In this document: positions 7,913-15,175 of the stretch, in pieces | Position numbering within the stretch: position 1 is the stretch's first letter | Layout: every line of letters begins with the position of its first letter | Source of the DNA: Arthrobacter sp. zg-Y238 | GTDB lineage: Bacteria; Actinomycetota; Actinomycetes; Actinomycetales; Micrococcaceae | Assembly: GCF_024385525.1 (NCBI RefSeq) | Contig: NZ_JANFLU010000010.1 | Span: 62,001-126,000 of the forward strand | Length of the DNA: 64,000 bases | Reading direction: 5' to 3' | Notes under the pieces: model-generated | Seen by the model: the letters and a program-made list of their open reading frames with translations, nothing else | The model's database searches: none | Told to the model about the DNA's origin: nothing | Program-made: the position numbers and the translations under genes

Positions 7913-7944
7913 GTCCGGGTGCCGGATTACTCCGACACCCGGAC
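7913..7944 (-). other. Intercistronic stem-loop between sufD and sufC
   Basis: GTCCGGGTGCCGGA (7913-7926) pairs with TCCGACACCCGGAC (7931-7944): a 14-bp stem with one wobble pair and a TTAC tetraloop. It begins 6 bp after the sufD stop, and about 65 bp separate it from the sufC start. No U-tract follows, so partial attenuation, RNA processing or transcript stability are the likely roles. Confidence 0.6.
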
Positions 7945-7950
7945 TCGGTC

Positions 7951-9285
7951 TCAGTAGGCTCCGGAGGCTTCGAGCTCGCGCTCGACGGCGTCGGTGAGAC
8001 GCTCTTCCAGGGCAGGTACCTTGATCTGCTGGATGATCTCGGTAAGGAAGCCCCGGACCACCAGGCGGCGGGCGGTGTCCTCGGGGATACCGCGTGCCAT
8101 CAGGTAGAACAGGTGCTCGTCGTCGAACCGGCCGGTAGCGCTGGCATGGCCGGCACCCTCGATCAGTCCGGTTTCGATCTCCAGGTTCGGTACGGAGTCG
8201 GCGCGGCCGCCGTCGGTCAGCAGCAGGTTGCGGTTGACTTCGTACGTGTCGGTGCCTTCTGCTTCCTTGCGGATCAGGACGTCCCCAACCCAGACGGTGT
8301 GCGCGTCGCGGCCCTGCAGGGCTCCCTTGTACATCACGCGGGACTTGCAGTTCGCCACCGCGTGGTCCACGAACAGGCGCTGTTCCAAGTGCTGGCCGGC
8401 GTCGGCGTAGTACAGGCCGAACATCTGCACGTCGCCGCCGGTGGCGGTGAACTTGGAGGACGGGGTGACGCGCACCAGGTCGCCTCCGAGGCTCACGACG
8501 ACGTGCTTGAACTTCGCGTCGCGGCCGATCTTGGCGTACTGCGCGGAGGCGTGCACGGCGTCGTCGTCCCAGTCCTGAACGGACACCACGGTCAGTTCAG
8601 CACCGTCGCCGACGACGATTTCCACGTTCTGGGACAGCACCGCGGAACCCTTGTGGTCCAGGACCACAACACCCTTGGAGAACTTCTCCGCGGTGATCAC
8701 GATGTGCTGCGCGGCCGGATCCTTGCTGACACCGTTGATGGTCAGCGTGACGCTGCCGTCAACTACGGTCTCGGCGGGAATGGTCACGGCAGTGGCCTCG
8801 CGGAAGTCTTCCCACGCGGCTGCGGCAACCCGGTCTTCAGGGATGCCGGCCGAACCGATACGGGCGTCGGTGCGGGCAATGCTTTCGACCCGCACGCCGT
8901 CGGGGGCGACGACGGCCAGCTCGGGAGCCGTTCCGTCGAGGTCCGCGGTGTGCAGTCCGCGCAGGCGCTTGAGCGGGGTGAACCGCCAGTCTTCTTCGCG
9001 GCCGGTCATTCTGCCGAAGTCAGCCCGGTGGAAGGAGGTGGTGCGGCCGGCGCGTGAGCTGTCCGGGATGCCCTCTCCGCCACCATGGCTGTGGGACTTG
9101 CTGCTGTCGCCGCCCAGCGGTGAGGAGTCCTCGTTCAGCGGGGAGAGGTTTTCGCCCTCCTCGGTGAAGCCGTCAATGCGCACACGGTTGGTTTCCTTGG
9201 GGGAACCTACCTTCGCCTTGACCTCCTCCACTACATTGCTGACCTTTTCGGTCACGGTTTCGACGACGTCGTTAAGCTTCGACAT
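7951..9285 (-). CDS. sufD: SufD, scaffold-complex subunit for Fe-S assembly
   Basis: A 444-residue member of the SufB/SufD beta-helix family, which pairs with SufB and SufC to assemble Fe-S clusters. The core starts near residue 85 (REEDWRFTPLKRL) and contains the repeats DGAELTVVSVQDWDDDAVH, SSKFTATGGDVQMFGLYYAD and the C-terminal HASATGRFDDEHLFYLMARG and GIPEDTARRLVVRGFL. The N-terminus carries an extra stretch of about 80 residues: a 27-residue amphipathic Val/Glu/Lys helix, then an acidic linker with a His/Gly patch (SHSHGGGEG). The ATG overlaps the sufB stop by one base (TAATG), showing coupled translation. Confidence 0.95.
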   Translation of the reverse strand: MSKLNDVVETVTEKVSNVVEEVKAKVGSPKETNRVRIDGFTEEGENLSPLNEDSSPLGGDSSKSHSHGGGEGIPDSSRAGRTTSFHRADFGRMTGREEDWRFTPLKRLRGLHTADLDGTAPELAVVAPDGVRVESIARTDARIGSAGIPEDRVAAAAWEDFREATAVTIPAETVVDGSVTLTINGVSKDPAAQHIVITAEKFSKGVVVLDHKGSAVLSQNVEIVVGDGAELTVVSVQDWDDDAVHASAQYAKIGRDAKFKHVVVSLGGDLVRVTPSSKFTATGGDVQMFGLYYADAGQHLEQRLFVDHAVANCKSRVMYKGALQGRDAHTVWVGDVLIRKEAEGTDTYEVNRNLLLTDGGRADSVPNLEIETGLIEGAGHASATGRFDDEHLFYLMARGIPEDTARRLVVRGFLTEIIQQIKVPALEERLTDAVERELEASGAY

Positions 9286-10760
9286 TAACCGACGGCTCCT
9301 TCCATCTGGAGTTCGATGAGGCGGTTGAGTTCAAGGGCGTATTCCATCGGCAGTTCACGTGCGATCGGCTCGATGAAGCCGCGCACGATCATTGCCATTG
9401 CCTCGTCCTCGGGAAGGCCGCGGGACATGAGGTAGAACAGCTGCTCCTCGCTGACGCGGGAGACAGTGGCTTCGTGGCCCATGGTGACGTCATCTTCGCG
9501 GATGTCCACATACGGGTACGTGTCCGAGCGCGAAATGGTGTCCACCAGCAGGGCGTCGCAGCGCACGGTGTTGGCCGAGTGCGTGGCGCCTTCGCGGACC
9601 TGGACCAGGCCGCGGTAAGCGGCACGGCCGCCGCCTCGGGCCACGGACTTGGAAATGATGGAGCTCTTGGTGTTCGGGGCAATGTGGACCATCTTGGATC
9701 CGGTGTCCTGGTGCTGGCCCTCGCCGGCAAAGGCGATGGACAGGGTCTCACCCTTGGCGTGCTCGCCGACCAGGTAGACAGCCGGGTACTTCATGGTGAC
9801 CTTGGAGCCGATGTTGCCGTCGATCCATTCCATGGTGGCGCCCTCGTGTGCAATGGCGCGCTTGGTCACCAGGTTGTACACGTTGTTGGACCAGTTCTGG
9901 ATGGTCGTGTAGCGGACGCGGGCGCCCTTCTTCACGATGATTTCGACGACGGCGGAGTGCAGCGAATCCGACGTGTAGATCGGCGCGGTGCAGCCCTCGA
10001 TGTAGTGGACGTAGGAATCCTCGTCCGCAATGATCAGGGTGCGCTCGAACTGACCCATGTTCTCCGTGTTGATACGGAAGTAGGCCTGCAGCGGGATCTC
10101 CACGTGGACGCCCTTGGGGACGTACACGAAGGAACCGCCGGACCACACGGCAGTGTTCAGCGAGCCGAACTTGTTGTCACCGACGGGGATGACGGTGCCG
10201 AAGTACTCCTGGAACATTTCCGGGTGTTCCTTCAGCGCGGTGTCGGTGTCCAGGAAGATGACGCCCTGGCGTTCCAGGTCCTCGCGGAGCTGGTGGTAGA
10301 CAACCTCGGACTCGTACTGCGCTGCGACGCCGGAAACCAGGCGGCCGCGCTCAGCTTCGGGGATACCGAGCTTCTCGTACGTGTTGCGGATGTCCTCGGG
10401 GAGGTCTTCCCAGGTGTTGGCCTGCTTCTCCGTGGAACGGACAAAGTACTTGATGTTGTCGAAGTCGATGCCGGAGAGGTCTGCGCCCCAGGTCGGCATC
10501 GGCTTGCGCTCAAAGTACTTCAGGCCCTTCAGGCGAAGGTCCAGCATCCACTGCGGCTCGTTCTTCTTAGCCGAAATGTCGCGGACGACTTCTTCACTCA
10601 GGCCGCGGCGGGCCGTAGCACCGGCGATGTCCGAGTCTGCCCATCCGTACTCGTATGTACCGATGCCCTCGAGTTCGGGGTTCTTCTCCAGGATGTCTGA
10701 AATCACAGACTCCGGCACCATGGAAGGTGCCGTTGGCTTCTGGGTTACTTGATCCGTCAT
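9285..10760 (-). CDS. sufB: SufB, Fe-S cluster scaffold protein
   Basis: This 491-residue protein is the scaffold on which new Fe-S clusters are assembled with SufC and SufD. Conserved blocks include [57 protein letters not shown] and the C-terminal [20 protein letters not shown]. The cysteine in EGCTAP and in the [11 protein letters not shown] block lie at positions conserved in the family. The ATG at 10760 overlaps the TGA of sufR in an ATGA arrangement, so the two are translationally linked. The downstream neighbour sufD overlaps by one base. Confidence 0.96.
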   Translation of the reverse strand: MTDQVTQKPTAPSMVPESVISDILEKNPELEGIGTYEYGWADSDIAGATARRGLSEEVVRDISAKKNEPQWMLDLRLKGLKYFERKPMPTWGADLSGIDFDNIKYFVRSTEKQANTWEDLPEDIRNTYEKLGIPEAERGRLVSGVAAQYESEVVYHQLREDLERQGVIFLDTDTALKEHPEMFQEYFGTVIPVGDNKFGSLNTAVWSGGSFVYVPKGVHVEIPLQAYFRINTENMGQFERTLIIADEDSYVHYIEGCTAPIYTSDSLHSAVVEIIVKKGARVRYTTIQNWSNNVYNLVTKRAIAHEGATMEWIDGNIGSKVTMKYPAVYLVGEHAKGETLSIAFAGEGQHQDTGSKMVHIAPNTKSSIISKSVARGGGRAAYRGLVQVREGATHSANTVRCDALLVDTISRSDTYPYVDIREDDVTMGHEATVSRVSEEQLFYLMSRGLPEDEAMAMIVRGFIEPIARELPMEYALELNRLIELQMEGAVG

Positions 10761-11551
10761 CACGGCCTTTCTTGCTGATGAATGGATGTGGACTGGTTGG
10801 TCTCGGCGTGCAGTGGAACCTGCGGCGCGGATCGGGTCCGACCCACGGGGATGTGGGTCGTACAAACGTGGCCGCCGCGGGAGAGGGTGGACAGTCGGCG
10901 GACGTCCACCTCCAGCAGGCGGGCAAAAACTTCGGTCTCCTTGTCACAGAAGACGGGGTAGGCCGTGGCGAGTCCCTGGATGGGGCAGTGCGCCTGGCAC
11001 AGCTGAATGCTCAGCAGCGTGCTCTTTTTCGCGGTGGCGCCGATCATGGTGGTCGATGCGACGAAACCGTCCTTCGTCAGTTCGGCAGCCAGCGCTTCGG
11101 CGCGGTCGGCGAGTTCGGGACCGGCGGCGTCGACGACGGGCCGGTAACGTTCCTCCATCCGGCCGAACCGCTCCGCGGCAAACGCCTCGATCGCCTGGGG
11201 TCCAAGGGCTGCACCGAGCTGGCGAAGCGCCTCGGTGGCGATGTCGAGGTAGTCGTTACCCAGATGGGCCTGTCCCTGCGGGCTCAATACGTACCGCCGG
11301 GCGGGCCTTCCTGCACCGGAAGAGGAATTGCGGACGAGCTTGATCTGGATCAGGCCCTTCCCCGAGAGGGCGTCAAGGTGCCGGCGCACGGCGGCGGGCG
11401 TGAAGCCCAACCGTTCCCCCAGCTCCGCGGCACTGACCGGGCCGTGCTCCAGAACCGCACCCAGAACCTTGTCCCGGGTACGCTCCTCCGCTTCGCGGGC
11501 AGCGCTCGGCACGGCCGCCGCCTTAGTCTCAGAGTTGTTCACAGAATACAC
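10760..11551 (-). CDS. sufR: SufR-type Fe-S responsive transcriptional regulator
   Basis: A 263-residue ArsR/DeoR-like winged-helix regulator heading the suf operon. The helix-turn-helix is around residues 22-65 ([20 protein letters not shown] then [10 protein letters not shown]). The C-terminal half holds three cysteines in a C-x4-C-x12-C spacing ([11 protein letters not shown]...PVFCDKE) that fit the [Fe-S] ligands of SufR. A final CTTHIP motif is also typical. SufR is known as a repressor of suf that senses cluster status. Start choice is uncertain: GTG codons at 11551 and 11542 both fit, neither with a clear ribosome-binding sequence, and a short leader from a TAGGTC -10-like element is likely. 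Its stop overlaps the sufB start. Confidence 0.9.
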   Translation of the reverse strand: MYSVNNSETKAAAVPSAAREAEERTRDKVLGAVLEHGPVSAAELGERLGFTPAAVRRHLDALSGKGLIQIKLVRNSSSGAGRPARRYVLSPQGQAHLGNDYLDIATEALRQLGAALGPQAIEAFAAERFGRMEERYRPVVDAAGPELADRAEALAAELTKDGFVASTTMIGATAKKSTLLSIQLCQAHCPIQGLATAYPVFCDKETEVFARLLEVDVRRLSTLSRGGHVCTTHIPVGRTRSAPQVPLHAETNQSTSIHQQERP

Positions 11552-11568
11552 AACACAAGCATGACCTA
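11534..11568 (-). promoter_or_regulatory. sufR/suf operon start region with a candidate operator
   Basis: A 21-bp imperfect dyad (11534-11554) with GTTGT and ACAAC arms overlaps both candidate GTG starts of sufR. A TAGGTC hexamer at 11563-11568 could be the -10 element, placing transcription start only a few bases before the gene. A dyad overlapping the start would suit autorepression by SufR. No binding evidence is available and the -35 is weak. Confidence 0.4.
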
Positions 11569-11658
11569 ATCTGTTCCCCGATTCCACTAAGGCAAGGCTT
11601 GCCATCGCCATGCTCCATCGCGCGCGTCCGCCCGTGCGGGGCCCTGTACTACCTAACG

Positions 11659-11664
11659 TAGAAT
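11659..11664 (+). promoter_or_regulatory. -10 element of the ABC transporter / ctaA operon
   Basis: TAGAAT fits the actinobacterial TANNNT -10 consensus. It directly abuts the ATG at 11665, so transcription should begin about 7 nt downstream, at the GTG at 11671. That makes a leaderless message starting at that GTG the simplest reading. The -35 region is GC-rich and unremarkable. Confidence 0.5.
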
Positions 11665-11670
11665 ATGCAG

Positions 11671-12633
11671 GTGCCTATCGATGAACCCTGCCTGACCATT
11701 AAAGGCCTAATCAAGGACTGCGGCCCGGTTGCTGGTCTCGACGGCAAAATGATCCGTGTGCTGGCCGGCGTCGACTTCACCGCCCGCCGCGGATCCGTCA
11801 CTGCCCTCCTCGGTGCCAACGGAGCAGGCAAGACCACCACGCTTGAATGCGCCCAGGGCCTGCAGTCCATTGACGGCGGGGAAATCCGCCTGCTCGGACA
11901 GGACCCTTACCGTGCCGATGCCCACCTCCGCAGCCGCGTAGGCGTGATGCTGCAGGAAGGCGGGCTCCCGCCGTCGGCCCGTCCCGTAGCCCTGCTTGAG
12001 CATGTGGCCCGGATGTATGAGGCGCCCCGGCCGGTCGCCGAGCTTGTGGACCGCCTGGGCATCCGCAGCTTCGCCGACACTGGCATCCGGCGCCTCTCCG
12101 GCGGGCAGAAGCAGCGACTGGCCATGGCCGCGGCCCTGATCGGCCGTCCGGAGGTCCTTTTCCTGGACGAACCCAGCGCCGGCCTGGATCCCCAGTCACG
12201 CCAGATCGTGTTCGAGCTGATCTCCGAGCTGCGGGACGAAGGGCTCGGCATCATCCTCACCACGCACCTGATGGACGATGCGCAGAAGCTGGCCGACTAT
12301 GTCTACATCATCGACGCCGGCAAGACCGTCGCCTCGGGTACCGTGGCCGAACTCATTTCCTCCACCGGCTCCACGGCCGAGCAGCGGTTGCTGACGTTCG
12401 ACGCCGAACCCGGCCTCGACGTCGTCGCCCTCGCCTCGGGGCCGCTGCACCATCTGGAGGTGGAGGAAGCCGCGCCCGGGCACTACGGCGTCCGCGGTGC
12501 CCTGACTCCCCACGACCTGGCCGCACTGGCCGCGTGGTGGGCGGAACGGAACATTCTTCCTTCTTCAGTGCACATGGCTTCGCGTACCCTCGAGGACGTT
12601 TTCCTCGACCTGTCCGGAAGGACCATCCGTTGA
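11671..12633 (+). CDS. ABC transporter ATP-binding protein (CcmA/ABC-2 type)
   Basis: A 320-residue ATPase of the ABC-2 exporter class. Walker A is GANGAGKT near residues 48-55, the signature LSGGQKQR, Walker B VLFLDEPSAGLD, and the switch histidine is in ILTTHLMDDAQ. About 90 residues after the nucleotide-binding domain form a C-terminal extension typical of drug or lipid exporter ATPases. The start was set at GTG 11671, because the -10 box ends at 11664 and would leave the ATG at 11665 untranscribed. It is divergent from sufR and overlaps its permease partner. Gene order next to ctaA is recurrent in this bacterial group, which hints at a role around heme or oxidase maturation, but the substrate is unknown. 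Confidence 0.88.
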   Translation: MPIDEPCLTIKGLIKDCGPVAGLDGKMIRVLAGVDFTARRGSVTALLGANGAGKTTTLECAQGLQSIDGGEIRLLGQDPYRADAHLRSRVGVMLQEGGLPPSARPVALLEHVARMYEAPRPVAELVDRLGIRSFADTGIRRLSGGQKQRLAMAAALIGRPEVLFLDEPSAGLDPQSRQIVFELISELRDEGLGIILTTHLMDDAQKLADYVYIIDAGKTVASGTVAELISSTGSTAEQRLLTFDAEPGLDVVALASGPLHHLEVEEAAPGHYGVRGALTPHDLAALAAWWAERNILPSSVHMASRTLEDVFLDLSGRTIR

Positions 12634-13373
12634 GTGCTCCCGCATCGCTGCCCGCGCGCATCCTGAACCAGGGCCGCTATGAGGCCCTGACGATGCTGCG
12701 CAACGGTGAACAGCTGATCCTCGCCGTGGTCCTGCCGCTGCTGGCCATGGTGGCCCTGGTGGTCACCCCACTGCTGGACGGTTACGGAACCAGCCGGATC
12801 AACATGGCTGCCCCCGGCATCTTCGCCCTCTGCGCAATGTCCACTGCTTTTACCGGGCAGGGCATCGCCACCGGCTTTGACCGCCGGTACGGGGTGCTCC
12901 GCTACCTGTCCACCACTCCCCTGGGCCGCACCGGCCTGATTGCCGGGAAGGTCATTGCGGTCCTGGCCGTCCTGGTCATCCAAGTGGTGCTGGTCTCGGT
13001 TGCGGCGCTGCTGTTCGGCTGGCAGCCGGAGCTGAGCGGGTTGCTGCCCGCCGCCGTGCAGCTGGTGCTGGGCGCGGTGGCGTTCACTGCCCTGGGCCTC
13101 CTGGTCGCCGGGACCGTACGGCCCGAGGCCACCTTGGCCATTACCAATCTGCTGTGGATCCTCCTGGCTGCCGCCGGCGGTATCATCATCCCGGTAGGCA
13201 ACCTGCCCCATGTACTGCAGCCGTTTATCGAGGTCCTCCCCTCCGCGGCCCTTGGTGACGCACTGCGCTCGGCCCTGATCGACTCGCAGTTCAACATTTC
13301 CGCCACGCTGATCCTTCTGGCGTGGACAATACTGGGCGGCCTGGGTGCTGTCCGCTGGTTCAAATGGAGTTAG
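12630..13373 (+). CDS. ABC-2 type transporter permease
   Basis: A 247-residue membrane protein with about six hydrophobic segments, the first beginning near residue 30 (LILAVVLPLLAMVALVVTP) and the last at the C-terminus. The central motif FDRRYGVLRYLSTTPLGR is the conserved cytoplasmic loop of ABC-2 permeases. The start is a TTG at 12630 whose bases overlap the TGA stop of the ATPase (TTGA); no ATG or GTG fits better. It forms the membrane partner of the preceding ATPase. Its stop lies within 6 bp of the ctaA start, so the three genes form one operon. Confidence 0.85.
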   Translation: MSAPASLPARILNQGRYEALTMLRNGEQLILAVVLPLLAMVALVVTPLLDGYGTSRINMAAPGIFALCAMSTAFTGQGIATGFDRRYGVLRYLSTTPLGRTGLIAGKVIAVLAVLVIQVVLVSVAALLFGWQPELSGLLPAAVQLVLGAVAFTALGLLVAGTVRPEATLAITNLLWILLAAAGGIIIPVGNLPHVLQPFIEVLPSAALGDALRSALIDSQFNISATLILLAWTILGGLGAVRWFKWS

Positions 13374-13378
13374 AAACC

Positions 13379-14389
13379 GTGTCACAGACCTCGGCCGGTG
13401 TCCCCGCCCGGCAATCGAACAGTCCGCTACCGGTGGCCGGACGCCTCATCCGCAACCTTGCCGTTGCCTCACTGGTGGCCAACATAGTAATCGTGGTGAC
13501 CGGCGGTGCCGTACGCCTGACTGCGTCCGGACTGGGTTGTCCCGAATGGCCGCTGTGCACGGCTGATTCGCTGGTCACGACCCCGGAGATGGGGCTGCAC
13601 GGCGTCATCGAGTTCGGCAACCGGCTGCTCACTTTCGTGCTGACGGCCATTGCCTTCGCGATGGTCTTCTCCGTGTGGCGCCTGCGGTCCGAACGCCGCG
13701 ATCTCTGGTGGCTTTCCGTTGCCCTGCTGGCCGGCGTCCCGGCCCAGGCCGTCATCGGCGGGATCACCGTCCTGACCGACCTCAACCCGTGGGTGGTGGG
13801 CCTGCACTTCCTTGCCTCCACCGTCATGATCACCGTGGCCGTGGTCATGGTGAACCGCTCAAGGCTTTCCGCGATGGATCTTCAGGCACGCCATGCGCCG
13901 CTGGCAGACAAGAGCCTCCGTCCCGTCCTGGGCGCCATCGGTGTCCTCTCCGCCCTGACCGTGGTGCTGGGCGTTGTGGTCACCGGATCCGGACCGCATG
14001 CCGGCGACCATGGAGCTGCCCGCAACGGCTTGAATCCGGATCTGATTACGCGCATCCACGTAGTGCCCGTTTACCTGCTGGTCTTTGCGCTGGCCGTGGC
14101 CCTGTACCTGGTGTTCCGCCGGGCGACCGATGCCCGGGTGCGCAAGGCCGTGATGGTGCTGACCGTCGTCGTACTGGCACAGGCAGCCATCGGCTACGTG
14201 CAGCACTTCCTGCACCTGCCCATTGCCTTGGTGGCCCTGCACATGCTCGGTGCCTGCCTGCTGACGGCCGCTGCGGCCCAGGCCGTCTACATCGGCTTCA
14301 ACAAGCAGGTTCCCGGTGGAGCCGCCATCGCAGTGCGGCAGGCACGGCGGGCAGGAGCTGGCCGGAAGGCTGGGACCGTTCGCAAGTAA
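13379..14389 (+). CDS. ctaA: Heme A synthase, COX15/CtaA family
   Basis: CtaA oxidises the methyl group of heme O to make heme A for aa3-type cytochrome oxidase. The 336-residue membrane protein has eight hydrophobic segments in two four-helix halves. It shows the family motif VTGGAVRLTASGLGCPEWPLC near residues 40-60, HGVIEFGNRLLTF (histidine ligand and arginine), VVVTGSGPHAGDHG and two more histidines in HLPIALVALHMLG. The GTG at 13379 has a GGAG sequence 9 nt upstream; an ATG at 13364 is the alternative. It follows the ABC permease by 5 bp. The heme O synthase ctaB lies convergently 786 bp away, beyond a repeat field. Confidence 0.94.
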   Translation: MSQTSAGVPARQSNSPLPVAGRLIRNLAVASLVANIVIVVTGGAVRLTASGLGCPEWPLCTADSLVTTPEMGLHGVIEFGNRLLTFVLTAIAFAMVFSVWRLRSERRDLWWLSVALLAGVPAQAVIGGITVLTDLNPWVVGLHFLASTVMITVAVVMVNRSRLSAMDLQARHAPLADKSLRPVLGAIGVLSALTVVLGVVVTGSGPHAGDHGAARNGLNPDLITRIHVVPVYLLVFALAVALYLVFRRATDARVRKAVMVLTVVVLAQAAIGYVQHFLHLPIALVALHMLGACLLTAAAAQAVYIGFNKQVPGGAAIAVRQARRAGAGRKAGTVRK

Positions 14390-14406
14390 CGGGCGCATGC
14401 CTATTG

Positions 14407-14446
14407 AAGGGCCGGACTCCCCGCGGGGTCCGGCCCTTCTTTCTTG
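14407..14446 (+). terminator. Rho-independent terminator of the ctaA operon
   Basis: AAGGGCCGGAC (14407-14417) pairs with GTCCGGCCCTT (14428-14438), an 11-bp perfect stem followed by TCTTTCTTG. It begins 17 bp after the ctaA stop. This is a strong intrinsic terminator for the rightward transcript. Confidence 0.85.
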
Positions 14447-14468
14447 TCCGGGGTACTGCGTGCGGGAG

Positions 14469-14692
14469 GGTTGTCGCCCGGTCGGTGTCCCACGCCCTGG
14501 TGCTGATGATGCGGGTGCGACCCCGGCAGCCCCAGGAGTCCCAAAGCCTGGGATGCTGGGGGTTGTCTCCCGCACGGCGTCCCACGCCCTGGTGTTGCTG
14601 ATACGGGGGTGACCCCAGCAGCAAGAGGAGTCCCAAAGTGTGGGATGCTGTGCACGCAAGGGGTTGTCTCCCGCACGGTGTCCCGCTGCCAG
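14469..14692. repeat. Imperfect tandem repeat, about 92-101 bp unit, two full copies plus a partial third
   Basis: Units start with GGTTGTC at 14469, 14561 and 14662, so spacing is 92 then 101 bp. Shared blocks in order are GTTGTC-CCCG, GGTGTCCCACGCCCTGGTG, TGCTGAT, GGGTG-GACCCC, AGGAGTCCCAAAG and TGGGATGCTG. The AGTCCCAAAG and TGGGATGCT blocks form a small stem (TCCCA/TGGGA) in each unit. No start codon with a ribosome-binding site is associated, and the ctaA terminator sits just before. I read it as non-coding. Confidence 0.8.
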
Positions 14693-14709
14693 GGAAACCT
14701 GTGTCGGGC

Positions 14710-14866
14710 GTGCTGGTTGTACAGATAACGGGGTTATGCGCGGGCCCGGGGGTGCTGGTTGTACAGATAACGGGGTTATGCGCGGGCCCGGCGTGCTGGT
14801 TGTACAGATAACGGGGTTATGCGCGGGCCCGAGGGTGCTGGTTGTACAGATAACGGGGTTATGCGA
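14710..14866. repeat. Four near-identical 41-42 bp direct repeats
   Basis: Units begin with GTGCTGG at 14710, 14752, 14793 and 14835 (spacing 42, 41, 42). Each unit has GTGCTGGTTGTACAGATAAC, then GGGGTTATGCGCGGGCCCG; the fourth loses the terminal part after ATGCG. Differences are confined to the last two to four bases, so copying is recent or the sequence is constrained. Every unit holds the dyad ATAAC-GGG-GTTAT and the palindrome CGGGCCCG. The spacers are too short and invariant for a CRISPR array. Confidence 0.9.
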
Positions 14867-14894
14867 CCTTCTTGGCCCCGTTATCTGTACAACC
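14840..14894. other. 19-bp perfect inverted repeat closing the array
   Basis: The fourth direct unit contains GGTTGTACAGATAACGGGG (14840-14858), and its exact reverse complement CCCCGTTATCTGTACAACC lies at 14876-14894. The 17-nt loop is TTATGCGACCTTCTTGG. The result is a 19-bp perfect stem made of a repeat unit and an inverted fifth copy, a strong hairpin in either transcript between ctaA and ctaB. Confidence 0.85.
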
Positions 14895-15000
14895 GGCGAC
14901 AAGGGAAACCCATCGGGCCACGCGGTGCTCCCCGATGAGGAACGGGGTGCTGTAACAGGCACGTAGGACGTTCCGGGTTAGGCGGCTTCAATACTCCCTG

Positions 15001-15027
15001 CGAACTCTGCGAACTCTGCGAACTCTG
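15001..15027. repeat. Three tandem copies of a 9-bp unit
   Basis: CGAACTCTG is repeated exactly three times, flanked by a partial CTG before and CGA after. It lies in the same non-coding stretch between ctaA and ctaB. It looks like slippage, and I see no associated promoter or gene. Confidence 0.85.
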
Positions 15028-15077
15028 CGAGCCGGGAACTTCGTTGCCGCCGTTCCGGAACGCCCGGAGCGCGCGTG

Positions 15078-15122
15078 GCAACCAAGAAGCCCGCAACCAA
15101 GAAGCCCGCAACCAAGAGTCCC
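15078..15122. repeat. Three tandem copies of a 15-bp unit
   Basis: GCAACCAAGAAGCCC occurs at 15078 and 15093 and, with two changes, at 15108. Read rightward from a GTG at 15075, the repeats encode VATKKPATKKPATKSP followed by a basic tail ending at a TAG at 15177-15179, just inside the 3' end of the convergent ctaB. The Lys/Ala/Pro/Thr composition recalls histone-H1-like tails. There is no convincing ribosome-binding site, so I treat it as repeat DNA, possibly a decayed gene end. Confidence 0.7.
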
Positions 15123-15132
15123 GCACACAACA

Positions 15133-15161
15133 ATGGCCGGACCCCGAAGGGATCCGGCCAT
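15133..15161 (-). terminator. Terminator of ctaB
   Basis: On the leftward transcript, ATGGCCGGA pairs with TCCGGCCAT (9 bp), extended by a CCC/GGG after a one-base bulge, closing on a CTTC-type loop, and followed by TTGTTGTG. It lies 14 bp past the ctaB stop. Confidence 0.7.
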
Positions 15162-15175
15162 CGGAAAGCGGAAGG

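Noticed and set aside
14710-14894. CRISPR array
   Set aside because: The repeats are nearly continuous with invariant tails and no variable 30-40 bp spacers, and no cas genes are present.
13859-14962. Long leftward open frame across the repeat field and the end of ctaA
   Set aside because: It is antisense to ctaA and built from translated repeats. Codon pattern and composition fit a GC-rich shadow frame, and no ribosome-binding site is present.
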